Assembly (NCBI RefSeq): GCF_013166515.1
Contig: NZ_JABKKJ010000022.1
Coordinates: 1 to 44,073, forward strand
Direction: 5' to 3'
DNA: 44,073 bases
Origin: Xylanibacter caecicola
GTDB taxonomy: Bacteria; Bacteroidota; Bacteroidia; Bacteroidales; Bacteroidaceae
Notes under the pieces: model-generated
Database searches by the model: none
What the model saw: only the letters and a program-made list of their open reading frames with translations
Told to the model about the DNA's origin: nothing
Position numbers and translations under genes: made by a program
Shown: piece by piece, positions 8,832-16,750 of the stretch
How positions within the stretch are numbered: position 1 is the stretch's first letter
Layout of the letters: every line of letters starts with the position of its first letter

Positions 8832-10736
8832 TTAAATCACCTTGATGTTCTTGAATGCTTCATCGTCCGTCCAATCCATCAACTGCTTGAATTGCTCGTA
8901 GATGTTTATCTTTTGAGCGTCTTGCGTGAAGCAGGAGTCACGGAAGAGTACACGTAGCGGTGTCTTTCCTGCCATAGCTGTTACTACACTGTCGGTTATG
9001 TCTTTGGAGAAGCAGGCTACCAAGTCACCGTCGTTCACGGTGTAAATGGTGCATCCATCTACCGTTTCGGAGATCATTGGCAGGTCGAGTGCTACACCCC
9101 AAGCAAGCATTGCTCCGAAAAGCAAATCTAAGTCGGTGCGATCTGCCTTGATATTGTCGGCAAAGAGGGCAAGCTGGTCTTGGTTGTACTCTTTGGGTGA
9201 CTTTGAAACTTCCTCGTAGTTGCTTTCGTCCAGACGGAATACACGGAAACCGGTATCAAGGTCTTGGGTTGTCAAAGGGGATTCTTCTTTGATTTTCTTT
9301 CCGGCACGACGAATGCGTTCTTTGCCGATTTCGGGAATGGTTGCATAATCTTGATTCTTTTTGCTTTCACTCACTTCTTCTGGTAGTTGTACCATTATGA
9401 ATTTGCAACAAGTGCTTTTTTCTGCATTCGTTTTCATTAAAGCGTGAGCTGTAGATGCTGAACCTGAAAAGAAATCAAGTACAATAGAATTCTCTTGCAA
9501 ATTGGCTAAAGTGATTAAACGCTGCATAAGTCTAACAGGCTTAGGACCATCAAATACACCTTTATCTCCGAACAATGAAACGACCTCCTGAGCACCTTCT
9601 TGACTATGTCCCACTTCTTTGTAAAAGAGTATGGAAGTGGGTGCCATACCTTCAAATTTCAATTCTGATAGAAATCGTTTAATTCTGGGAGTGTTATCTC
9701 CATTGGGTCCAAACCAAATGCGATTTTCTCGGAGTCTCTCACCGAAAGCTTTCGGTGAGAGACTCCAGCAGCGTCCTGCTGGAGGCTCTACGACACGCCC
9801 CGAAGGGGTCGTGATCGGATAATCACAAGCGGAATTATATGTTTTAACAGAAATGTCACTTGACATCCAAGGACCTCTTGGATCATTGTCTGGATTAGAA
9901 TACCGAGCGTTGGCTTCTTCTGTTCTGGGTAATCTTCCAATAGTAAAGTTATTTATATTTTTAGCGTACATCACAATATAATCATGGCTATTGGATATAA
10001 ATTTAGCATCATTTTTAGGAGAGAAAGCTCTTTCCCAAACCAAGGTTGCTACAAAATTACCCGCCCCAAACACTTCATCACAAATATTCCGCAAATTCCT
10101 TACCTCATTATCATCAATTGAAATAAAGATAACTCCATCTTCTGTAAGTAACAACCTCGCCACAAGAAGCCGAGGATAAATCATCGAACACCAATCCGAA
10201 TGAAACTTACCATTTGAATCTGTATTCTTACGATAACGAAGTCCCAATTCATCCACATTGCCAGCCTCCAAATCCTCTTCGGCAGCAGTGCGAGCAAAGT
10301 CATCATCGTACACAAAATCATTACCCGTATTGTAAGGTGGGTCAATGTATATCATCTTCACCTTACCCATATACGAACGCTGGAGCAGTTTCAACACTTC
10401 CAAATTATCACCTTCAATGTATAGATTCTTAGTATTCTCCCAATCTACGGAGTCTTCCGGCACAGGGCGCAATGTCTTGTCGGTAGAGCGTGCGGCTTCG
10501 GCTTTGGCAGCATTCTTGCCTACCCAAGTAAACTGATAGCATTCTCCGTCACTATCACTCTCTATCGTATTATCTCCTAAGAGCCGACGCAATGCCTCGA
10601 AGTTTACCTTTCGGCTTACTTCGCCTGTCTTCGGGTCACGTGCTTCGGTAAATACCGAAGGGACTATTTGGTAAAGAGCCTCTATATTGAGCTGCGCACC
10701 ATCGGCTGATTGTAATTCCAATTTACTAAATTCCAT
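8832..10736 (-). CDS. Type III restriction-modification Mod subunit, N6-adenine methyltransferase
   Basis: Modification and specificity subunit of a type III system; it methylates adenine in an asymmetric target and guides Res. At 634 residues it is close to EcoP15I-type Mod proteins. The catalytic IDPPYNTGND motif (DPPY 132-135) precedes the AdoMet-binding DFFSGSASTA motif (421-430), the beta-class order. The target-recognition region lies between them. Conserved Mod sequence such as TTPSGR, NRIWFG and RIKRFLSEL is present near residues 309-360. It follows the unknown membrane-protein gene by 30 nt and precedes rhuM by 10 nt. Codons 308-336 contain three consecutive DNA hairpins, including a perfect 36-bp palindrome. 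The encoded residues still fit the family, so the gene is probably functional. Confidence 0.94.
   Translation of the reverse strand: MEFSKLELQSADGAQLNIEALYQIVPSVFTEARDPKTGEVSRKVNFEALRRLLGDNTIESDSDGECYQFTWVGKNAAKAEAARSTDKTLRPVPEDSVDWENTKNLYIEGDNLEVLKLLQRSYMGKVKMIYIDPPYNTGNDFVYDDDFARTAAEEDLEAGNVDELGLRYRKNTDSNGKFHSDWCSMIYPRLLVARLLLTEDGVIFISIDDNEVRNLRNICDEVFGAGNFVATLVWERAFSPKNDAKFISNSHDYIVMYAKNINNFTIGRLPRTEEANARYSNPDNDPRGPWMSSDISVKTYNSACDYPITTPSGRVVEPPAGRCWSLSPKAFGERLRENRIWFGPNGDNTPRIKRFLSELKFEGMAPTSILFYKEVGHSQEGAQEVVSLFGDKGVFDGPKPVRLMQRLITLANLQENSIVLDFFSGSASTAHALMKTNAEKSTCCKFIMVQLPEEVSESKKNQDYATIPEIGKERIRRAGKKIKEESPLTTQDLDTGFRVFRLDESNYEEVSKSPKEYNQDQLALFADNIKADRTDLDLLFGAMLAWGVALDLPMISETVDGCTIYTVNDGDLVACFSKDITDSVVTAMAGKTPLRVLFRDSCFTQDAQKINIYEQFKQLMDWTDDEAFKNIKVI
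9731..9813. repeat. Three consecutive palindromes inside mod
   Basis: A perfect 36-bp palindrome occupies 9731-9766: arm GGAGTCTCTCACCGAAAG followed at once by its reverse complement, centred on AAGCTT. The next, 9763-9784, is CTCCAGCAG-CGTC-CTGCTGGAG and shares CTCC with the first. A third at 9794-9813 is CACG-CCCC-GAA-GGGG-(T)-CGTG with one bulge. Because the first is a true palindrome, both strands translate to the same S-L-S-P-K-A-F-G-E-R-L. Confidence 0.95.
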
Positions 10737-10766
10737 ATTGTTATAGTTTTATTTTCAATTAGTTTG

Positions 10767-11711
10767 TTAATCCTGCTTTTTGATTGACGAGTTAGGTGTT
10801 AACTTTACAGTTCCCTCGTTTTGTTTTATTGGGATATTGCCACGATTAATACCTGTTGTTTTTGTACAAATGGCATCTTTGATTTTTACATTCAAAGGAT
10901 CTTTAATTTCCAATGGATCTTTTATCTGATTGTTATAAATTGCATTTTTTATAATATTGAATTGCTCTGAATCTATTTTTTGAGATGAATATCTTTGATA
11001 TGCACCAAAGCCAACAGAAAAAATAAGAGAAATAAATGCAATTATAAAAGATTTTTGGCTCAATCTTGCAGATTTTAATGCAATATCCATTTCTTCCTTA
11101 TGTTTTCTTTCTTCTAATGTTTTGAAATCATTTTCGACATAATCTTTAGCTAATGGCAACGGGTAAATTATGCCTTCTCCATATTTATGTAGGTCATTTG
11201 CAAAATCAAGATTTATATTTTGAATTCTATTTATTTGAAAGGGTATCCACATATTATCATCTATTTTCTCCAATGGGATTTTTTTATTAGACTGACAATT
11301 TATCATATCCCTTAAGTCTTCATATTCCTTAGGCTCAAATTCATCCGTATCTTCCTTATATGTGTATTTTGTTCTGTCATATAAAATACTAAATTCACGA
11401 TTTTCTTCTTCTAAAGAAAAATGTTGAATAGCAATAAATCCTAATGTTTCCAGCTCCTTTATGAAATATATATAGTCGCAAATATCCAAATATAATCTTT
11501 CTGTTTTGGCTATTTCTTCCATAGACTTACCGCATCTATGGTACAATGAAACTTGCGGTTTACTGCCATAAGTCCATTTTAGTGCAAAGAACTCAAATTT
11601 TTCACGCAAGAGTTTGGCCACTTGCAAATCTCGCATTGCAATCCTTCCTTTTTGCTTGGCTTCAACTAACTCTGCAATCCATTTATTTTCTTGTTCTGTA
11701 AATATTCGCAT
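10767..11711 (-). CDS. Unrecognised protein with one predicted membrane helix, within the defence operon
   Basis: A 314-residue protein I cannot assign to a family. The N-terminal 130 residues are charged and helical and could be a winged-helix-like or all-alpha domain. One hydrophobic stretch (S-F-I-I-A-F-I-S-L-I-F-S-V-G-F-G, about 224-240) is a likely transmembrane helix, preceded by a basic/acidic helix and followed by a polar tail of about 70 residues. There is no signal peptide, so the large domain is probably cytoplasmic. The gene is markedly AT-richer than mod, res and the helicase gene. It sits 14 nt after the DUF4391 gene and 30 nt before mod in the same operon. A membrane-anchored accessory or effector is possible, but that is inference from position only. 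Confidence 0.7.
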   Translation of the reverse strand: MRIFTEQENKWIAELVEAKQKGRIAMRDLQVAKLLREKFEFFALKWTYGSKPQVSLYHRCGKSMEEIAKTERLYLDICDYIYFIKELETLGFIAIQHFSLEEENREFSILYDRTKYTYKEDTDEFEPKEYEDLRDMINCQSNKKIPLEKIDDNMWIPFQINRIQNINLDFANDLHKYGEGIIYPLPLAKDYVENDFKTLEERKHKEEMDIALKSARLSQKSFIIAFISLIFSVGFGAYQRYSSQKIDSEQFNIIKNAIYNNQIKDPLEIKDPLNVKIKDAICTKTTGINRGNIPIKQNEGTVKLTPNSSIKKQD

Positions 11712-11725
11712 ATCTATTTCTAAAA

Positions 11726-12430
11726 CTAAAATGTTTGATTATTATTGATTGTATGCTTGATTTTATCAATTTCTCTTTGTAGCATTTCCAACTCCCGTTT
11801 CAAGTTTCGCGCCTCTGCATTGAGCTGCATCTGTCGGTTGAACTGTTTCTCAGCTCTTACCTTCTTTTGCAGAACTTCTACTGTTTGTTGCTTTTGTGCT
11901 AACTGTTGTTGCAACTCTATGATGCGCTTGGTGTCGGCAGCATTGGTTGTGCCAAAGCCCGAAATCTGTCCGGCAAACGATTCATATACCTGATCTAAGT
12001 TTGCCCCCTCAATCGTCAGTTGCAGTGCTTCGCAATCCGTCCAAGTTGTTCGGAACGACCGAATGATGCGAAACGTACCTTTGCTTTCGTCTATCCACTC
12101 TTTGTAGTTCAGCAACAGGCGGTAACGTTCTTCAAACTGCAATACAAAGAGTATGTGACGTGGCATCTGCTTGTCGATGGTGAGGAACACATCATCGGGC
12201 ACATCCTCGCATTTCAACGTGACATGAAAGACAGTAATCTCATGCACCGTCTTTCCATCCTCTACATGGAGTGTTGAAGGTGCCAACTTTGCTAACCATA
12301 GGATACGGTCTATATCCTCCACAAAGCGGGCTTTCAACCTTGCATTGACATCCAAGTGCCGGTAAAAAGTCGTTTTGGAAACAGGCTTGTTGACGAGGGT
12401 TGCTTCTGGTAATCTAAGCATATTATGCAT
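11726..12430 (-). CDS. DUF4391-family protein
   Basis: A 234-residue protein matching my memory of DUF4391: an N-terminus of the type L-P-x-A-T-x-V-N-K, then F-Y, then K-L-A-P-S-T-L, and a central I-L-F-V-L-Q-F strand. A C-terminal coiled coil of about 70 residues, rich in Q, K and E with L spacing, starts around residue 165. Family function is not established. Members commonly lie next to SNF2-like helicases and DNA methyltransferases, which is the arrangement here. Met1 at 12430 and Met4 at 12421 are both possible starts; Met4 fits the family N-terminus better. It begins 15 nt after the Abi_C gene stop. The coiled coil suggests it bridges partners, but this is inference. Confidence 0.78.
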   Translation of the reverse strand: MHNMLRLPEATLVNKPVSKTTFYRHLDVNARLKARFVEDIDRILWLAKLAPSTLHVEDGKTVHEITVFHVTLKCEDVPDDVFLTIDKQMPRHILFVLQFEERYRLLLNYKEWIDESKGTFRIIRSFRTTWTDCEALQLTIEGANLDQVYESFAGQISGFGTTNAADTKRIIELQQQLAQKQQTVEVLQKKVRAEKQFNRQMQLNAEARNLKRELEMLQREIDKIKHTINNNQTF

Positions 12431-12445
12431 GATATTTGTGCAATT

Positions 12446-13252
12446 TTATATAGTTTTATTTCTATGGCGTTCATACGAATCCCATAAGAATCTAACTAAA
12501 GTTATACTGCTTCCAACGGCAAGGCTTGCATGTCTTGGCTCAAGTCCAGTAAAAGTACTTGCTTTACCATGTCCACTTCCGTATAAATTTCTAAGTTCGG
12601 ATATACCTTGGGCAATAGCTTTTAAGTTCCCTAAAACTTGTTTTATGGATTTAGCACCTTTTATTTCATCTGATATTTGTTTGGGCATAATACTAAATAG
12701 TTTAAATGTCTCATCAACTAATCTTGGCATATCCCAATCCTTATCTGTGATACATTCTTCCTTTTCAAGTATTGTTTTACAGCAACTTTCGATTAATTCT
12801 TTTGCTTTTCCAATGGCATCTGTTGGATTTTTATCCTGCATTTTTACCATCAAATCTATTTGCGTGGATATGTAATCACTATTGAAAACTTCTTTGAGTT
12901 TTACAGCTTCAACATCTACTATAGTAGTTGCATTTATTCTGTCTAGAATTGAACGACATTTAGTGTAAGCGACAGCATATTGTTTATTGTATTGCTTATC
13001 GCTTTCTTTTTGAGATGATGATTCATAATGTGTAATCAAATCATTAAATAGTTTGATTATATCTTGTTCAGATGCTTGCTTTACATAAGCAATCAGTGAT
13101 TTTCCTTTTGATAAATGATATGTTGCACAAAGAGGAACTCCTATACTTTCATATGTAAAAGTATCAAAATCTGTTGTTGTGAACTCCAACACATATCCAT
13201 CTCTGTTGAGGAAGTTTAAGAATGTTCCTATTTCGGTATTTGATATTTTCAT
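12446..13252 (-). CDS. Abortive infection family protein (Abi_C domain)
   Basis: A 268-residue protein whose C-terminal third fits the Abi_C ('abortive infection C-terminus') domain. It has A-K-E-L-I-E-S-C-C-K-T-I-L near residue 150, then L-R-N-L-Y-G-S-G-H-G, and R-H-A-S-L-A-V-G with a following helix. The conserved GxGHG and RHAxLAVG motifs suggest an HEPN-like helical effector fold; that parallel is an inference. The N-terminal 130 residues are specific to this protein. The gene is AT-richer than the helicase gene upstream. It begins only 2 nt after the helicase stop, so it is translationally linked and may be a toxic effector kept in check by the operon's other products. Confidence 0.82.
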   Translation of the reverse strand: MKISNTEIGTFLNFLNRDGYVLEFTTTDFDTFTYESIGVPLCATYHLSKGKSLIAYVKQASEQDIIKLFNDLITHYESSSQKESDKQYNKQYAVAYTKCRSILDRINATTIVDVEAVKLKEVFNSDYISTQIDLMVKMQDKNPTDAIGKAKELIESCCKTILEKEECITDKDWDMPRLVDETFKLFSIMPKQISDEIKGAKSIKQVLGNLKAIAQGISELRNLYGSGHGKASTFTGLEPRHASLAVGSSITLVRFLWDSYERHRNKTI

Positions 13253-13254
13253 TT

Positions 13255-16200
13255 TTATTTAATTATTAGAAAACAAACTAACTCAAAATCGTCCAACCCC
13301 TTTATTTCGCCCTGCAAAGCTGAAGTTTCGCCCAAAGAGAAAAGACTCTCAATGTCGCTCTCTGTCTTGACCTCCACAATGCTTTCAATTGCCGATTGAA
13401 GCAAACTGCTGTATCGTTCCATCTTGCGTCCGTCCTCTGTCTCTTTGTTGAGTGCGGCACAGAGTGCAGGATTATGCTCTGCTTTGTTTTTACAGGCATA
13501 GCGCATCACATCAAGCAACTGCTTGGGGTGGAGATGGTCGAAAACAACTTCGCCGTTGTCGGAGAGGTAGACCATGTAAAACGGATGCAACAGGTTCTTG
13601 CGGTCGATGTTCACCGCATTGCTTCGGTTCTTCAGAATAAAGATTACACCCGGACGAACCATTGGGCAACTCTCGACCACAGCACTCATGCCCATAGGGG
13701 CGTGTTCTATATCGGGATGCTCTTTCATGTAAGATAGCAAGTCCAATCGAAATTCATTGAGTCCCAAGTCCATGATGTTGATACCCGTATCCATGTCTTC
13801 AATATCCACTACCGCTTCTTGCAGCCGTCGCAACTGGTTGCGTCGGTATTCCAAATCTCCCTTTTCGTTTACACTAAGCAGGTTATCATCGCCCGTAGCT
13901 GTGAGTACGGTAGCCTTCATGCGGCTCTCCACACGTCCTTTCAGTTGGATGTATTCGTCCAGCTCCATATCCGGCCAGTAGTTGACCAGTTGTATCTGCT
14001 TGTTGCGAGAGCCGATACGGTCGATGCGCCCGAAGCGTTGGATAATGCGCACCGGGTTCCAATGAATATCGTAGTTAATCAGATAGTCGCAATCCTGCAA
14101 GTTTTGTCCTTCAGAAATGCAGTCAGTGGCTATCAACACGTCAATCTCTTCAGTGGCATGAGGATGAAGGGCGGCACGGTCTTTGGACAATGGCGAGAAC
14201 CAAGTCAGCACATTGTTGAAAGAGAGCGGAAACTTGTGGAGAGTACAACGCCCTTCTGTCGTACCGGTGATAAGTGCCGTATGCAGTCCGCATTCCTCTT
14301 TAATCCGACCCGCCAATTCCGTATAAAGATAATCCGCTGTGTCGGCAAAAGCGGTAAAGATTAGCACTTTCTTGTTTTGTCCGTTGATGGGATGTGCGAA
14401 TTTCTGTTTCAAATCTTCGATAAGTCGCTGTAACTTACTGTCGTGTTCCGGTGTAATATCTTTCAATAAAAGGAGAAGAAGTTCCAGCTTTTCAAGGTCT
14501 GACTTCAAGTCGGTGCGCCAGGACACATAGTCCATGTCGCGCAGATTGATTTTCGATTTGCGCGTGGCGAATACATCAGTTTCGCTGTCGGCCGAGTCCA
14601 AGTCCTCGGTGAAAGAGGCTACATCAAAGGTGCCATTACCACGCTTTTCTTCAAATTGGTCGATAGCGGCAATTGTTTCCCGGATATACTCACTTATGCG
14701 AGTCAATGTCAGACGGAAAGAATTGACACTACTTTCCAATCGTTTCAGCAGATTGGTTGCCATTAGTTTTCTCAATCCTTTTTCCCGTCCGTCGATGGAA
14801 AGGCCATCGCCGTCAAAGTCGATGACGTAGTTGTTCCTCACACTATCGAAAAGATAGAGTGAGGGGGTATAGATAGCTAAATTCAACTCATTCAGTTGTT
14901 CGGCAATGTCCCGGAAGTTGATGGCATGGTCGAGGTCTGTCAGTTTGGGACGACGTGAGAGCGGAGCCAATCGTGTGGGAAACTCACCGATGTCTTTGGT
15001 ATCATAATACTTCACAATATGGCTGCGGCTACGGGCAATGGTAACGGCGTCCAATAGTTGGAAGAAATCGAAACTGAGGTCGTGCAACAATCGTTCCGTA
15101 GTCCGTTCCTGCACTTCCAGCTTTGCCCATCTGTTATACACCGTCTGGGCATTACGGAATATATCGTCAATGTGGCGGTCTATATCCAGTTCGGCATTGA
15201 TATTCTCCGCCTTGCCTTCGTAAGCAAGTTGCAACTGATTTTTCAGGTCGTTGAAGCGGTTGTTTACGGGGGTGGCACTTAGCATCAGTACCTTTGTCTT
15301 AACCCCTTGTCGGATGACACGGTTCATCAAACGCTGATAGCGATTTTCTTTCTTGTCGGAATCCTCGTCTATGATTTCATTATCATCCACATTGCCGCCA
15401 TTGCGGAAGTTGTGGCTTTCGTCAATGACAATTAAATCATAATTACCCCAATTGATGTGTTCCAAGTCAAGTCCGTTGCTGATGCCTCGGTCGCGTGACA
15501 AATCCGAATGGAACAAAATGTCGTAGCGCAAGCGGTCAGCAGCAATCGGGTTATTCTTGTAATTGGCTCGGAAAGTCTGCCAGTTTTCATTCAATTTCTT
15601 GGGGCACAATACAAGCACGGACTTATTGCGGTTCTCGTAATATTTAATGACCGCGAGAGCGGTGAATGTCTTTCCCAAACCTACACTGTCCGCTAAGATA
15701 CAACCGTTGTATTTCTCCAGTTTGTTGATGATGGCAAGAGCGGCATCGCGCTGGAAATTGTAGAGTTTGTTCCAAATGATACTGTTCTTGAATCCGGTAC
15801 GTTCGTTTGGTAGAACATCCTCCGAAATATCTTCCAGAAACTCATTGAAGATATGATAAAGAGCAATGAAGTAGATATATTCCGGTGCATTCTCTTGATA
15901 AACCGTTTCGATGTATTCAAGGATGCGACCGGTTACATCCGAAAACTTCTCATCGTTGTTCCATTGTTCGTTGAAGATGGCAAGATAGGCTTTGGCTGTG
16001 GGGGTAGGAAGCACGTTGACCATGTTGTATACTTCATTACCTCGCTCGCATCCCAGTTGGGTTGTTGTAAACTCATTGAAAGGCAGATAGACATATTCCG
16101 TTTCCTTTTGGACATGAAGAAAGCCGCCCATTTGCTCTTGCGATGAATTGGAGCGGAACTTGACTTTCTTACGAATCCATTCGGCACACTCTTTGGCAAT

Positions 16201-16506
16201 GGCTTTTTGCGACAGCTGATTGCGCAGCCGCACTTCAAAGTCCGTTCCATACAGATTGCGTTCCCGATTGAGCTTCGGGATATAGTATTCGCGTTTCTCT
16301 TTCTTTGTTTTCTCCTTGATAAAGGTCGGTGATGTGAATATGAAACGAAGTCCTTCCACATTTTCCAGTTCTTTTTTCAAGGCTTCAAACGCATAAATGG
16401 AAAACGAGGCGGCAGCCACAGATATGCGACTCCCTTTGGATAACCGTACTTTCAGGTCATCTACCACGCATTCATGGATGTTATCGATAAGTTTGGGCTG
16501 TTCCAT
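13255..16506 (-). CDS. SNF2/RapA-like DNA helicase with PLD-like N-terminal domain
   Basis: A 1083-residue SF2 ATPase, first gene of the defence operon. Residues 1-155 resemble a phospholipase-D-like nuclease module, with a beta-strand S-V-A-A-A-S-F-S-I-Y start. The expected HxK motif reads HVQK at 131-134 and is followed by an N-x-F-T-T-T-Q-L segment resembling the PLD end motif, so the nuclease site looks degenerate. Motor motifs are SVGLGKT (274-280), DESHNFRNG (362-370), M-L-S-A-T-P-V-N-N-R and the C-terminal lobe I-A-T-D-C-I-S-E-G-Q-N-L with R-F-G-R-I-D-R-I-G-S. The motor is intact and probably translocates double-stranded DNA. Similar helicases occur beside methyltransferases in several defence systems. 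Its promoter is seen at 16602-16633. Confidence 0.88.
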   Translation of the reverse strand: MEQPKLIDNIHECVVDDLKVRLSKGSRISVAAASFSIYAFEALKKELENVEGLRFIFTSPTFIKEKTKKEKREYYIPKLNRERNLYGTDFEVRLRNQLSQKAIAKECAEWIRKKVKFRSNSSQEQMGGFLHVQKETEYVYLPFNEFTTTQLGCERGNEVYNMVNVLPTPTAKAYLAIFNEQWNNDEKFSDVTGRILEYIETVYQENAPEYIYFIALYHIFNEFLEDISEDVLPNERTGFKNSIIWNKLYNFQRDAALAIINKLEKYNGCILADSVGLGKTFTALAVIKYYENRNKSVLVLCPKKLNENWQTFRANYKNNPIAADRLRYDILFHSDLSRDRGISNGLDLEHINWGNYDLIVIDESHNFRNGGNVDDNEIIDEDSDKKENRYQRLMNRVIRQGVKTKVLMLSATPVNNRFNDLKNQLQLAYEGKAENINAELDIDRHIDDIFRNAQTVYNRWAKLEVQERTTERLLHDLSFDFFQLLDAVTIARSRSHIVKYYDTKDIGEFPTRLAPLSRRPKLTDLDHAINFRDIAEQLNELNLAIYTPSLYLFDSVRNNYVIDFDGDGLSIDGREKGLRKLMATNLLKRLESSVNSFRLTLTRISEYIRETIAAIDQFEEKRGNGTFDVASFTEDLDSADSETDVFATRKSKINLRDMDYVSWRTDLKSDLEKLELLLLLLKDITPEHDSKLQRLIEDLKQKFAHPINGQNKKVLIFTAFADTADYLYTELAGRIKEECGLHTALITGTTEGRCTLHKFPLSFNNVLTWFSPLSKDRAALHPHATEEIDVLIATDCISEGQNLQDCDYLINYDIHWNPVRIIQRFGRIDRIGSRNKQIQLVNYWPDMELDEYIQLKGRVESRMKATVLTATGDDNLLSVNEKGDLEYRRNQLRRLQEAVVDIEDMDTGINIMDLGLNEFRLDLLSYMKEHPDIEHAPMGMSAVVESCPMVRPGVIFILKNRSNAVNIDRKNLLHPFYMVYLSDNGEVVFDHLHPKQLLDVMRYACKNKAEHNPALCAALNKETEDGRKMERYSSLLQSAIESIVEVKTESDIESLFSLGETSALQGEIKGLDDFELVCFLIIK

Positions 16507-16601
16507 AGATCTACTTGTATAGTTTGCTTATAAATGAAACATTAAGTTTATTTCAACGAGCATAACAGGTCTTTCATGCTAAGCACGTTTTATTATTAAG
16601 G

Positions 16602-16633
16602 CAAAAATAATCAAAAAGCCTGGAACATTCAAT
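16602..16633 (-). promoter_or_regulatory. Predicted promoter of the eight-gene defence operon
   Basis: On the minus strand, TATTTTTG (16602-16609) matches TAnnTTTG, with ATTG (16630-16633) 20 bp upstream as a weak -33 element. The helicase ATG at 16506 would follow a leader of about 90 nt. No other comparable promoter is seen in the operon's short gaps, supporting a single long transcript. Confidence 0.5.
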
Positions 16634-16691
16634 AATATTTTAAGGAAAAGAGAAATGTATCTGCGGATAACGCCAAATATTTCCATAAAGA

Positions 16692-16727
16692 AAGAGACTG
16701 CGTCGTAAATACACGACACAGTCTCTT
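16692..16727 (-). terminator. Terminator downstream of nifJ
   Basis: A 15-bp stem with one mismatch (AAGAGACTGCGTCGT at 16692-16706, ACGACACAGTCTCTT at 16713-16727) encloses a 6-nt loop. It begins about 24 nt past the nifJ stop and, in the nifJ direction, is followed by a T-rich stretch. It should insulate the operon promoter from nifJ read-through. Confidence 0.75.
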
Positions 16728-16750
16728 GTTGTTATTGGTTATTTAAAAGC

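Noticed and set aside
9731..9813. The mod palindromes as an inserted hairpin element
   Set aside because: The encoded residues align in length with conserved Mod sequence as I know it, so nothing appears to have been added.
3750..16506. Classification of the operon as DISARM or BREX
   Set aside because: No DrmA/DrmB-like or PglZ/BrxC-like protein is present; Mod and Res are clearly type III.
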